Source: Pseudomonas berkeleyensis (lineage in GTDB: Bacteria; Pseudomonadota; Gammaproteobacteria; Pseudomonadales; Pseudomonadaceae). Taken from it: a stretch of DNA of 64,000 bases. Positions 32,959-42,646 of the stretch are shown in pieces; within the stretch, counting starts at the first letter, position 1, and every line of letters begins with the position of its first letter. The stretch covers positions 1,798,001 to 1,862,000 of the forward strand of contig NZ_CP059139.1 of the NCBI RefSeq assembly GCF_014109765.1, read 5' to 3'. Both the position numbers and the translations under genes were made by a program. The notes under the pieces were generated by a model, which saw only the letters and a list, made by a program, of their open reading frames with translations, had not been told where the DNA came from and searched no databases.

Positions 32959-34562
32959 ACTCCATCTTCCTGCGTATCTATGGCGGCATGCTCGCCGCCC
33001 TGGTGCTGGTGGCGCTGCTCGGCGTCGGCACCTTGCACCTGGTCAACGAGGTGCGTGGCGACCAGTACCGTGAAGGGCTGGCGCGCGGCACCTTCCGCCT
33101 GATGGCGGACAATCTGCTGGGCATGAGCGAGGTGGAACGTCGCCGTGCCCTGGTGGTGTGGTCGCGCTTGCTGGGCATTCCGCTGCGCTTGCAGGAAATG
33201 GACGAAGTGCACCTGGAGGCGGGCGAGCGCAATCGGCTGCAACGCGGCCATGTGCTGGTGCAGCAGACCGGCCCGCACTCGGCCAAGGTCTACGGCCTGC
33301 TCGACGGCAAGCAGCCGCTGTTGCTGACCGGTGAGATTCAGCAGATCAGCGAGCAGCTGGCGCGGGCCACCAACTATCTGCTGATTGATGAACTGATCCG
33401 TTACCCGGTCGACGAGCAGCCGCAGCGGCTGGCTGAGTTGAAGGCGGCCAAGCAGTTCGGCTTCGACCTGCATCTGGTGCGCCTGGATGAGGCGCTGCTC
33501 GATCTCGATCAGCGTCGGCGTATCGACGAGGGCGATACGGTAATGGCGCTGGGCAGGGGCGGTGATTCCATCCATGTGTTCTCCGGCATCGTCGACACAC
33601 CCTGGGTGCTGGAGATCGGCCCGCTGTATCAGATGAACCCTTATCCGCCGCAGTTGTTGGTGTTTATCGGCGCCCTGGGGTTGAGCCTGATCGGCTTGAT
33701 CGTCTACTTGCTGGTGCGCTCGTTGGAGCAGCGTTTACGCGTGTTGGAAGGGGCCGCCACGCGGATTGCCAGTGGTCGTCTGGATGCACGCGTGCCGACC
33801 CGTGGTGCCGACTCGGTAGGGCGCCTGGCCAGCAGTTTCAACGCCATGGCCGAGCACCTGCAGACCTCGTTGAGTACCCAGCGCGAGCTGGTGCGTGCGG
33901 TGTCGCACGAGCTGCGCACGCCGGTGGCGCGCCTGCGTTTCGGCCTGGAGATGATCGCCGATGCCGAGAGCGAAACGGCCCGGCGCAAGTACATGGACGG
34001 CATGGACAGCGATATTCAGGATCTCGACAAGCTGGTGGACGAGATGCTGACCTACGCGCGCCTGGAGCAGGGCTCGCCGGCGTTGAATTTCCAGCAGGTG
34101 GAGCTCAAGGCGCTGATCGATCAGGTGATCGAAGAGTTGGCGCCGCTGAGCAACACCGTGCGCGTGGAGTGCGGGGCGATTCTCAGCGTGCAGGCCGATA
34201 CCGCCTGTTGGGTCGAGGCCGAGCCGCGTTACCTGCACCGCGCCCTGCAGAACCTGGTGAGCAACGCCATGCGTTACGCCGAAGGGCGGGTGCTGATCAG
34301 TTGCCAGGTGGGCTACAAGCGTTGCCGCATCGATGTCGAGGATGACGGGCCGGGTGTGCCGGAGGAGGCCTGGGAGCGGCTGTTCAGCCCCTTCCTGCGT
34401 CTGGACGACAGCCGCACGCGCTCCTCGGGCGGGCATGGCCTGGGGCTGTCCATCGTGCGCCGGATCATCTATTGGCACGGCGGTCGCGCGCAGATCAGCC
34501 GCAGCGAGAGCCTGGGCGGTGCGCGCTTCAGCCTGGTATGGCCGCGGCGTCAGGGAGAGTAG
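32955..34562 (+). CDS. RstB-like sensor histidine kinase
   Basis: A 535-residue inner-membrane kinase with two transmembrane helices (about 8-30 and 235-255), a periplasmic domain of about 200 residues, a HAMP domain (256-305) and a kinase core. The phosphorylated His318 lies in VSHELRTPVARLRFGLEM, an H-box like RstB's. N and G boxes are present (LQNLVSNAMRYAEG, DDGPGVPEEAW, GGHGLGLSIVRR). The periplasmic region is longer than in E. coli RstB (433 aa in all). The ATG overlaps the GNAT stop codon. Signal unknown. Confidence 0.9.
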   Translation: MNSIFLRIYGGMLAALVLVALLGVGTLHLVNEVRGDQYREGLARGTFRLMADNLLGMSEVERRRALVVWSRLLGIPLRLQEMDEVHLEAGERNRLQRGHVLVQQTGPHSAKVYGLLDGKQPLLLTGEIQQISEQLARATNYLLIDELIRYPVDEQPQRLAELKAAKQFGFDLHLVRLDEALLDLDQRRRIDEGDTVMALGRGGDSIHVFSGIVDTPWVLEIGPLYQMNPYPPQLLVFIGALGLSLIGLIVYLLVRSLEQRLRVLEGAATRIASGRLDARVPTRGADSVGRLASSFNAMAEHLQTSLSTQRELVRAVSHELRTPVARLRFGLEMIADAESETARRKYMDGMDSDIQDLDKLVDEMLTYARLEQGSPALNFQQVELKALIDQVIEELAPLSNTVRVECGAILSVQADTACWVEAEPRYLHRALQNLVSNAMRYAEGRVLISCQVGYKRCRIDVEDDGPGVPEEAWERLFSPFLRLDDSRTRSSGGHGLGLSIVRRIIYWHGGRAQISRSESLGGARFSLVWPRRQGE

Positions 34563-34583
34563 GGCGCGATTCGTGTTGGGTTT

Positions 34584-34625
34584 GGTGCGCACGGCCCGCG
34601 ATTTCGTAGGGTGCGCCGTGCGCAC
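34584..34625. repeat. REP pair (GTGCGC family)
   Basis: Two facing copies of the GGTGCGC...GTGCGCAC palindrome after the kinase gene. The left copy is degenerate (GGTGCGCACGGCCCG). Confidence 0.75.
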
Positions 34626-34638
34626 TGCTTGAGCGGCG

Positions 34639-35343
34639 TCAGGCCTCTACCGCCACCAGGCTCAGCACCCTGCCGTCGAACAGAGCGAATTGCCCGTCCA
34701 GTTCGGCGCCGGTGCGCCAGTCGTGATTCAGGTCGATCAGCAGGCGCAGGCGCGCGCTGTCGTGGTCGCAGTCCAGCAGCTCGGCGTCATGGAAGTAGAA
34801 GTGCGTCAGGGTCAGCGGGTAGAGCGCCTTGAACAGGCTTTCCTTGAACGAGAAGGTCAGGCTGATGCGCAGGGCTCGGGCCTGGTCGTCTAGGTCGTCG
34901 AGGCGTGACAGTTCGTCTGGCGTGAGGATTTCGCCTTGCAGGCGCAGGGCGCGCTCGGTTGGTAGCAGGCGTTCCACGTCCATGCCGATGGCGCGCCAGC
35001 GGTCGCTGGCGGCCACCAGGGCGGCGGCCCAGTTATCGCCATGGGTGATTGAGCCGCTTACGCCAGCGGGCCACTGTGGCGCGCGATCTTCCCCGACGGC
35101 GGGGGCAATGGCATGGCCGTTGAGGCGACGCAGGGCTTCACGGGCACACAGGCGGCCGGCCAGGTATTCACTCTGGCGCTTGGCCACGCCGCGTACCGGG
35201 GGAATGTCGCAACGCTCGCAGTCGCCTGCGGCGAACTGCGCCGGGTCGAAGCGGGTGCTGATCAGGTGCGCGCCGGCCAGTGGGCGTGGCAGAGGATCGT
35301 GATCGTCGAGCGCGCTGCAGCAGGCGGGGTGATAGGTGTTCAT
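34639..35343 (-). CDS. 4'-phosphopantetheinyl transferase (EntD/PcpS type)
   Basis: A 234-residue enzyme that loads the phosphopantetheine arm of CoA onto acyl- or peptidyl-carrier proteins. The family landmarks are present: KRQSEYLAGRLCAREAL, VSGSITHGDNWAAALVA, IGMDVERLL (magnesium Asp and Glu) and FSFKESLFKALYPL. Length fits EntD-type enzymes. P. aeruginosa PcpS is of this family and is its sole broad enzyme, so this may serve both fatty acid and siderophore synthesis here. Confidence 0.88.
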   Translation of the reverse strand: MNTYHPACCSALDDHDPLPRPLAGAHLISTRFDPAQFAAGDCERCDIPPVRGVAKRQSEYLAGRLCAREALRRLNGHAIAPAVGEDRAPQWPAGVSGSITHGDNWAAALVAASDRWRAIGMDVERLLPTERALRLQGEILTPDELSRLDDLDDQARALRISLTFSFKESLFKALYPLTLTHFYFHDAELLDCDHDSARLRLLIDLNHDWRTGAELDGQFALFDGRVLSLVAVEA

Positions 35344-35399
35344 GGGGCGCGATTGTGCCGTGGCGCGGACTGCCCAGTCATCCGTCGTTTACATTTCTT

Positions 35400-35558
35400 T
35401 GCAGGCAGTTAACAAAGCTAAACGGACGTTGCCTCTGGCTTTTGTCAGACTGCGCAGGCATTCCCTAGGGATTGCAGGTGAGGTTGTAGTCAGTGCGAGG
35501 GCACTGACGTTTTCTCCGAGTTCGAGAACGGTAGCCCGATTGGGCTGCCGTTTTTTTT
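35400..35558 (+). ncRNA. Candidate small RNA
   Basis: The stretch ends in a textbook terminator and contains a second stem GTCAGTGC-GAGG-GCACTGAC (35489-35508). It lies beyond the divergent phosphopantetheinyl transferase gene, no plus-strand protein gene ends at this terminator, and the next gene begins over 300 bases later. I do not recognise the RNA and cannot fix the 5' end; the start is a rough bound. Confidence 0.45.
35529..35558 (+). terminator. Strong rho-independent terminator
   Basis: CGGTAGCCC (35529-35537) pairs with GGGCTGCCG (35542-35550, one G-T) around loop GATT, then eight T bases. No plus-strand protein gene precedes it, so it belongs to the candidate small RNA. Confidence 0.85.
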
Positions 35559-35621
35559 CGCCTGTCATATGGGGGCGAGGTCGATACGTAGCTCCAGTTG
35601 CGCTTCGTTGGGGCTGGCCTC

Positions 35622-35686
35622 GTTGGGTGCGCCGTACGCACCAAGCTGATATTGCGGTATGCCCGGTGCGCGCAGCGCACCCTACG
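35622..35686. repeat. REP pair, tandem copy 1
   Basis: Facing REP units (GTTGGGTGCGCC...GTACGCACC and CGGTGCGCGCAGCGCACC) with an 84-base period to the next copy, so the two REP pairs here are a tandem duplication. Confidence 0.75.
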
Positions 35687-35705
35687 GGTTGGGCCGGATG
35701 GGTTT

Positions 35706-35772
35706 CGTAGGGTGCGCCGTGCGCACCAAGCTGGTATCGCGGTATTCCCGGTGCGCGCAGCGCACCCTACGA
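35706..35772. repeat. REP pair, tandem copy 2
   Basis: Facing units CGTAGGGTGCGCCGTGCGC and CGGTGCGCGCAGCGCACC separated by AAGCTGGTATCGCGG, almost the same spacer as in copy 1. Confidence 0.78.
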
Positions 35773-35890
35773 GGTGTGCGCCCGGCAAGTCGTATCGCCA
35801 AGGCGTTCGCATTTGCGCTGTGGCTTTTGCCTGGGCAATTGCAGTCAAATGCCTGTGCGGGCAATTCGACCCCCGCGAGGACCATGGACG

Positions 35891-37765
35891 ATGTCTCAAC
35901 AATCGCAATTCGCTCTGCTCGGCAAGAAGCGCTTTCTGCCGTTTTTCGTGACGCAATTGCTCGGCGCCTTCAACGACAACATCTTCAAGCAGTCGCTGAT
36001 TCTCGTCATTCTGTTCAAGCTCAACACGGACGCCGACCGCGACCTTCTGGTCAATCTGTGCGCGTTGCTGTTCATCCTGCCGTTCTTCCTGTTCTCCGCG
36101 CTCGGCGGTCAGTTCGGTGAGAAGTTCGCCAAGGACGCGTTGATCCGCAAGCTCAAGCTGGTGGAGGTGTTCATCCTCTTTGCCGGTGCCGCCGGTGTGC
36201 TGTTCAACAATCTCACGCTGATGCTCGCCGTGCTGTTCGCCATGGGCACGCAGTCGGCGCTGTTCGGCCCGGTGAAGTATTCGATCCTGCCGCAGCATCT
36301 GCAGGAAAAAGAGCTGGTCGGTGGTAACGCCCTGGTGGAGATGGGCACCTTCCTGGCGATTCTGGCCGGCACCATCGGCGCCGGAGTCATGATGGCCAGC
36401 AGTCACTATGCGCCTATCGTCGCCGGCTCCGTGGTGGTGGTGGCGCTGATCGGCTACCTGGCCAGTCTGGGCATCCCTCGCGCTGAGCCGGCCATGCCGT
36501 CGCTGCGCATCGACTGGAACATCTTCCGTCAGACCTGGCTGACCCTGAAGCTCGGCCTCGGCCAGCGCCCGGCGGTGTCGCGCTCGCTGGTCGGCAACTC
36601 CTGGTTCTGGTTCCTCGGCGCGGTGTACCTGACGCAGATTCCCGCCTACGCCAAGCAGTGGCTGTATGGCGACGAGAGTGTGGTGACGCTGATCCTCACC
36701 GTGTTCTCGCTGGGTATCGGGCTGGGCTCGATGCTCTGTGAGCGCATGAGTGGGCACAAGGTGGAGATTGGTCTGGTGCCGTTCGGCTCCATCGGCCTGA
36801 CCCTGTTCGGCATGCTGCTGTGGTGGTTCTCTGGCGGATTCCCGCAGGGCGACGGGCTGCATGACTGGATGGCGCTGCTGGGTTACGGCCAGGCTTGGTG
36901 GATTCTCGGCTGCATCCTTGGCATCGGTCTGTTCGGCGGCTTCTATATCGTGCCGCTGTACGCGTTGATCCAGTCGCGTACCGTCGAGCACGAGCGGGCG
37001 CGGGTAATCGCTGCCAACAACATTCTCAACGCTTTGTTCATGGTGGCGTCGGCCATCGTCGCGATTCTCTTCCTCAGCGTGGCCGGGCTGTCGATTCCGC
37101 AGTTGTTCCTGGTGATCTCGCTGATGAACGTCGCGGTCAACAGCTACATCTTCAAGATCGTCCCCGAGTTCAGCATGCGCTTTCTCATCTGGCTGCTGGG
37201 GCATTCGATGTACCGCGTCGAGCACAAGGGCCTGCAGGCGATCCCCGAAGAAGGCCCGGCGGTGCTGGTGTGCAATCACGTGTCGTTCGTCGATGCGTTG
37301 CTGATCGGTGGTGCGATCCGCCGGCCGGTGCGCTTCGTCATGTACTACAAGATCTACGACCTGCCGGTGCTCAACTTCATCTTCCGCACTGCCGGCACCG
37401 TGCCGATCGCCGGGCGTAACGAGGATCTGCTGATCTATGACGCCGCGTTCAAGAAGATTGCCGAGTACCTGCGCAACGGCGAGCTGGTGTGCATCTTCCC
37501 TGAGGGCAAGTTGACCGGTGATGGCGAGATCAACGAGTTCAAGGCTGGGGTCGAGCGCATTCTCGAAGAGAATCCGGTGCCGGTGATCCCGATGGCGTTG
37601 CAGGGGCTGTGGGGCAGCTTCTTCAGTCGTGACCCGAACAAGGGCTTCTTCCGGCGCTTGTGGTCGCGGGTGTGTCTGGTAGCCGGTGCGCCGGTCGCGC
37701 CGGAGCTGGCCAAGCGCGAAACCTTGCAGGCTCAGGTCGAGGCATTGCGCGGCGATTGGCGTTGA
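35891..37765 (+). CDS. Fused MFS lysophospholipid transporter and 1-acyl-glycerol-phosphate acyltransferase
   Basis: A 624-residue inner-membrane protein. Residues 1-420 form an LplT/MFS flippase with about 12 helices (FLPFFVTQLLGAFNDNIFKQSL; MGTQSALFGPVKYSILPQHL). Residues 435-624 are a PlsC-like acyltransferase with NHVSFVD (HX4D) and VCIFPEGKLTGDG. Together they would import and re-acylate lysophospholipids. The family often adds an AMP-binding (acyl-ACP synthetase) domain as in Aas; none is present here. CGAGGACC lies before the ATG. Confidence 0.85.
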   Translation: MSQQSQFALLGKKRFLPFFVTQLLGAFNDNIFKQSLILVILFKLNTDADRDLLVNLCALLFILPFFLFSALGGQFGEKFAKDALIRKLKLVEVFILFAGAAGVLFNNLTLMLAVLFAMGTQSALFGPVKYSILPQHLQEKELVGGNALVEMGTFLAILAGTIGAGVMMASSHYAPIVAGSVVVVALIGYLASLGIPRAEPAMPSLRIDWNIFRQTWLTLKLGLGQRPAVSRSLVGNSWFWFLGAVYLTQIPAYAKQWLYGDESVVTLILTVFSLGIGLGSMLCERMSGHKVEIGLVPFGSIGLTLFGMLLWWFSGGFPQGDGLHDWMALLGYGQAWWILGCILGIGLFGGFYIVPLYALIQSRTVEHERARVIAANNILNALFMVASAIVAILFLSVAGLSIPQLFLVISLMNVAVNSYIFKIVPEFSMRFLIWLLGHSMYRVEHKGLQAIPEEGPAVLVCNHVSFVDALLIGGAIRRPVRFVMYYKIYDLPVLNFIFRTAGTVPIAGRNEDLLIYDAAFKKIAEYLRNGELVCIFPEGKLTGDGEINEFKAGVERILEENPVPVIPMALQGLWGSFFSRDPNKGFFRRLWSRVCLVAGAPVAPELAKRETLQAQVEALRGDWR

Positions 37766-37769
37766 TATT

Positions 37770-37833
37770 GGTGCGCATGGCGCACCCTACAGTAAGGCGA
37801 TGATGCTGCTCTGTAGGGTGCGCTGCGCGCACC
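37770..37833. repeat. REP pair between convergent genes
   Basis: GGTGCGCATGGCGCACC (from 37770) and TGTAGGGTGCGCTGCGCGC (from 37812) face each other, filling the gap between the acyltransferase and sugE/gdx genes. Confidence 0.78.
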
Positions 37834-37837
37834 AGCT

Positions 37838-38152
37838 TTAGTGACTCATCTTCAGGCCGATCAGCCCGGTAACGATCAGTGCGACACTGGCCAGGCGCAT
37901 CAGCGCCATGGATTCACCGAACAGGATGATGCCGGCGATCACCGTGCCCACGGCGCCGACGCCGGTCCAGATCGCGTAGGCGGTGCCCAGTGGCAATTCC
38001 TTCATGGCCAGGCCGAGCAGGCCGAGGCTGACCAGCATGGCGCTGACGGTCAGCAGGGTCGGCAGGGGGCGGGTGAAACCTTCGGTGTACTTCAGGCCGA
38101 TGGCCCAGCCGACTTCGAACAGGCCGGCAAGCAGCAGAATGATCCAGGACAT
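37838..38152 (-). CDS. gdx: Small multidrug resistance-type guanidinium exporter (Gdx/SugE)
   Basis: A 104-residue, four-helix inner-membrane protein of the SMR family: [29 protein letters not shown] has Glu13, the conserved ion-binding residue, and the SugE/Gdx-specific KYTEGFTR. Later [20 protein letters not shown] matches the family. Members of the SugE/Gdx subtype export guanidinium with proton antiport. A guanidine-II riboswitch lies in the leader (38170-38232), so the gene is turned on by guanidine, which supports Gdx over a quaternary ammonium pump. Confidence 0.9.
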   Translation of the reverse strand: MSWIILLLAGLFEVGWAIGLKYTEGFTRPLPTLLTVSAMLVSLGLLGLAMKELPLGTAYAIWTGVGAVGTVIAGIILFGESMALMRLASVALIVTGLIGLKMSH

Positions 38153-38173
38153 GATGACCTCCAGTGAGTGCTG

Positions 38174-38229
38174 AAGGGGCCGTCCCCGGATGAGCCACCC
38201 TGTGATCAGGATGCGGAGGTCGTCCTCGC
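38174..38229 (-). promoter_or_regulatory. Guanidine-II riboswitch (mini-ykkC)
   Basis: On the minus strand two short hairpins each expose an ACGR loop, the defining feature of this class: GAGG-ACGA-CCTC (38216-38227) and GGGG-ACGG-CCCC (38176-38187). The second lies 24-35 bases before the gdx start codon (38152). Guanidine binding frees the ribosome site to raise expression. Confidence 0.85.
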
Positions 38230-38286
38230 GTGCGCCAATATTGTGCATATTGGCGCGGCTCGGGCAAGGTGCTCCGGATTGGTGCG

Positions 38287-39234
38287 TCAGTTGGCGCTCT
38301 TCTCGGCGTCCTGACCCATGCGCCGGAAGACCGTGGCGATCAGGGCGCCGGAGAGGTTGTGCCAGACGCTGAACAAGGCGCTGGGTACGGCCGCCAGCGG
38401 GCTGAAATGGGCGCTGGCCAGAGCGGCGCCGAGCCCGGAGTTCTGCATACCGACTTCAATGGACATGGTCTTGCGCTGCGCCAGCGGCATGCCGCACAGG
38501 CGGGCGGCCAGGTAGCCGAGTGTCAGGCCGATGCTGTTGTGCAGAACCACTACCAGCATGATCAGCAGGCCGGACTCGGCGATTCGTGCCTGGCTGGCGG
38601 CCACCACGGCGGCGACTATGGCGACGATGCTCAGCACCGAGATCAGCGGCAGCACGTCCACGGCGGTTTTCACTCGTTCACCCAGCAGGCGTTGCACGAT
38701 CAAGCCGAGGATGATCGGCAGCAGCACCATTTTCAGGATCGAAATGAACATCGCGCTGAAGGATACCGGCAGCCACTCCGACGCCAGCAGCCAGATCAAT
38801 GTCGGCGTGACGATGGGCGCGAGCAGGGTGGTAACCGAGGTGATCGACACCGACAGTGCCAGGTCGCCACGGGCGAACCAGGTGATCACGTTGGAGGCGG
38901 TGCCGCCTGGGCAGCAGCCGACCAGAATCACGCCGACGGCGATTTCCGGCGGCAGGGCGAACAGCTGGCACAGTAGCCAGGCCGTGCCGGGCATGATGAT
39001 GAACTGCGCCAGCACACCCACCAGCACGGCCAAGGGGCGACGCGCCACCTCGCGGAAATCGGCGGCTTTCAGGGTCAGGCCCATGCCGAACATGATCAGC
39101 CCGAGCAGCGGCACGATCCAGCTGGTCAGTGGCAGGAACCACGTCGGTTGGAAGAACGCCAGAATGGCGAACAGCAACACCCAGACGGCGAAGGTGTTGC
39201 CGACGAAGCGGCTGAGGGCGATCAGTGCATGCAT
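38287..39234 (-). CDS. Bile acid:sodium symporter (BASS) family transporter
   Basis: An inner-membrane carrier of 315 residues with about ten helices: [23 protein letters not shown], then [32 protein letters not shown], a strong BASS signature around residue 105-135, and [19 protein letters not shown] near the end. Members move organic acids (for instance pantoate or pyruvate) with sodium. Substrate not decidable. CCAGGA precedes the ATG. Confidence 0.88.
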   Translation of the reverse strand: MHALIALSRFVGNTFAVWVLLFAILAFFQPTWFLPLTSWIVPLLGLIMFGMGLTLKAADFREVARRPLAVLVGVLAQFIIMPGTAWLLCQLFALPPEIAVGVILVGCCPGGTASNVITWFARGDLALSVSITSVTTLLAPIVTPTLIWLLASEWLPVSFSAMFISILKMVLLPIILGLIVQRLLGERVKTAVDVLPLISVLSIVAIVAAVVAASQARIAESGLLIMLVVVLHNSIGLTLGYLAARLCGMPLAQRKTMSIEVGMQNSGLGAALASAHFSPLAAVPSALFSVWHNLSGALIATVFRRMGQDAEKSAN

Positions 39235-39320
39235 GGAGGGTTCCTGGCAGGTTCGGAAAAGCCGGCAAGCCTACCAGAAGCCCCTCAGGATCGGCTGCCG
39301 CGTCGGCCTCGGGTTTATCG

Positions 39321-39380
39321 CGGTGCGCATGGCGCACCCTACCCGTGTGCAGCGATCCCGTAGGGTGCGCCGTGCGCACC
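39321..39380. repeat. REP pair
   Basis: CGGTGCGCATGGCGCACC (from 39321) and CGTAGGGTGCGCCGTGCGC (from 39359) facing each other between hexR and the BASS gene. Confidence 0.78.
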
Positions 39381-39393
39381 CGCTTTTTAGTGC

Positions 39394-40263
39394 TTACAGC
39401 GGCTCTTCATCCGCCGGGTAACGGCTGGCACCTAGGCTTTCCTTGATCTTGCGCAGGTGCGGCTGGAAATCCACGCCGCGGCGCAGGGTGACGCCGGTAG
39501 CAAGCACGTCGAGCACGGTGAGCTGGATGATGCGCGAGGTCATCGGCATGTAGATGTCGGTGTCTTCCGGCAGCGGAATGTCCAGGCTCAGGGTGCTGGC
39601 CCTGGCCAGTGGCGAGCCGGCGGCAGTGAGGCCGAGCACCGAGGCGCCGTTTTCGCGAGCCAGGCGCGCTACCTCGACCAGTTCACGGGTGCGTCCGGTG
39701 TAGGAAATGATCACGAACAGGTCACCGGTGTGCGCCACCGAGGCGATCATGCGTTGCATCAGCACGTCGGAATGGGCCGAGACCGCCAGGTTGAAGCGAA
39801 AGAACTTGTGCTGGGCATCCAGCGCCACCGAGGCCGAGGCGCCAAGGCCGAAGAAGTGGATCTGCCGGGCCTGGATCAGCAGGTCGACGGCGCGGCTGAT
39901 GTGCTGCGGGTCGAGGCTCTGGCAGGCGCTGTCCAGCGAGGCGATGGTGCTGCCGAAGATCTTCCGGGTATAGGCATCGGGGCCATCATCGGCCGCGACC
40001 GCGCGGCTGACGTAGGCGGCGCCGCTGGCCAGGCTTTGCGCCAGCTGCATCTTCAGTTCCGGGTAGCCATTGGTGCCGAACGAGCGGCAGAAGCGGTTGA
40101 CCGTCGGCTCGCTGACGCCGGCAGCCTGGGCGAGGGCAGCGATGCTCAGGCGAGTGGCCTGCTGCGGATCGTGGAGGATCACTTCGGCCACCTTGCGTTC
40201 GGCCTTGTTCAGGTCGTCCAGGCGGCTCTGGATCTGTTCCAGCAGGTTGCGCACGCGGTCCAT
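39394..40263 (-). CDS. hexR: HexR, RpiR-family repressor of glucose catabolism
   Basis: The 289-residue repressor has an N-terminal HTH (about 1-75, [42 protein letters not shown] across the helices) and a SIS sugar-binding domain (about 125-255, [36 protein letters not shown]). It is divergent from zwf, as in P. aeruginosa and P. putida, where it releases DNA on binding KDPG. A TTGT-N7-ACAA site lies between the genes. Confidence 0.95.
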   Translation of the reverse strand: MDRVRNLLEQIQSRLDDLNKAERKVAEVILHDPQQATRLSIAALAQAAGVSEPTVNRFCRSFGTNGYPELKMQLAQSLASGAAYVSRAVAADDGPDAYTRKIFGSTIASLDSACQSLDPQHISRAVDLLIQARQIHFFGLGASASVALDAQHKFFRFNLAVSAHSDVLMQRMIASVAHTGDLFVIISYTGRTRELVEVARLARENGASVLGLTAAGSPLARASTLSLDIPLPEDTDIYMPMTSRIIQLTVLDVLATGVTLRRGVDFQPHLRKIKESLGASRYPADEEPL

Positions 40264-40395
40264 AGGGGCTCCTAGCAGGCGTTGAACGGATTTGCGATTT
40301 CGCGCCAGGGGTGACGGTGATCGGTAAGAAGGCCGGCTTATCCTACTGATCACGCCCTGTGCTCACCACTGATTATCGCTCAATCCGGAGGAATG

Positions 40396-40410
40396 TTGTT
40401 GCTATAACAA
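40396..40410. promoter_or_regulatory. HexR binding site
   Basis: TTGT-TGCTATA-ACAA fits the published HexR pattern TTGT-N7/8-ACAA. It lies 66 bases before the zwf start, in the hexR/zwf divergent region, so it likely governs zwf-pgl-eda. Confidence 0.7.
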
Positions 40411-40476
40411 TATTTGCTCTTGATAAAACCACTATCACCCGGTATCTCTAGTGCATCTTGATAAAAGAATAAAATC

Positions 40477-41932
<1,456 letters not shown>

Positions 41933-41946
<14 letters not shown>

Positions 41947-42646
41947 ACTGAAGCTGCCCGAAGGCGTGCTTGCCCATGATCACGCCAGTGCGCAGGCGCT
42001 GGCGGATGCGCTGGCCCAGCAGGTGGCTGAGGCCTTGCGCCAGGCCATCGCCACGCGTGGTCGGGCGACCCTGGTGGTCTCTGGCGGGCGCAGCCCAATC
42101 GCCTTTTTCGAAGCCCTGGCCCAGCAGGAGCTGCCCTGGGCACAGGTCGTGGTGAGCCTGGCCGACGAACGCTGGGTACCGGTCAATCATGCCAGCAGCA
42201 ACGAGGCGCTGGTGCGCCGCTATCTGCTCTGCGGGCCGGCTGCCGAGGCGCGTTTTCTCAGCCTCTATCAGGTCGCCGGTAATCTGCAGCAGGCCGCCGA
42301 ACTGGCCGATGCGGCCTGCGCCGAGCTGGCGCCCATCGACGTGTTGGTGCTGGGCATGGGCGACGATGGCCACACGGCTTCACTGTTTCCCGCCAGCCCC
42401 AACCTGGCCGAGGCGCTGCAGCCAGGCTGCGAGCGACGTGTCTTGCCGATGCAGGCGCCGAGCGAGCCGAGCCAGCGTCTGACCCTGACCCTGCCGGTGC
42501 TGGCCAGTGCCCGTTTGCCGCTGCTGGCGATACAGGGCCAGGCCAAGCTGGCGACATTGGCCGAGGCGCTGGCGCCCGGCGAAATCGCCCGTCTGCCGAT
42601 TCGGGCCTTCCTGAATTCCCCTCTCGAAATCCATTGGTGCCCCTGA
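41933..42646 (+). CDS. pgl: 6-phosphogluconolactonase
   Basis: A 237-residue cytoplasmic hydrolase turning 6-phosphogluconolactone into 6-phosphogluconate. The SIS-like fold is marked by [20 protein letters not shown] and the loop [16 protein letters not shown], and [15 protein letters not shown] is a family signature with catalytic His. GGGAGGAG precedes the start inside the zwf 3' end. The stop overlaps the eda ATG by one base. Confidence 0.96.

Larger units (their letters stand above)
35344..35890. other. 547-bp intergenic region: candidate small RNA and two REP repeats
   Basis: No coding frame is supported. The left half (about 35400-35558) looks like a small RNA gene ending in a strong intrinsic terminator; the right half has two tandem REP units (35622-35772) before the LplT-acyltransferase gene. 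Confidence 0.55.

Noticed and set aside
35622..35772. A CRISPR array from the repeated GTGCGC units
   Set aside because: The units are palindromic REP pairs in facing orientation with repeated spacers, not short repeats with unique spacers, and no cas gene is present.
35465..37279. A 604-codon minus-strand frame over the small RNA region, the REP pairs and the acyltransferase gene
   Set aside because: It crosses a strong terminator and REP repeats and lies opposite a clear gene. It is a composition effect.
37838..38152. A general quaternary ammonium efflux pump
   Set aside because: The guanidine-II riboswitch and the KYTEGFTR signature point to guanidinium as the substrate.
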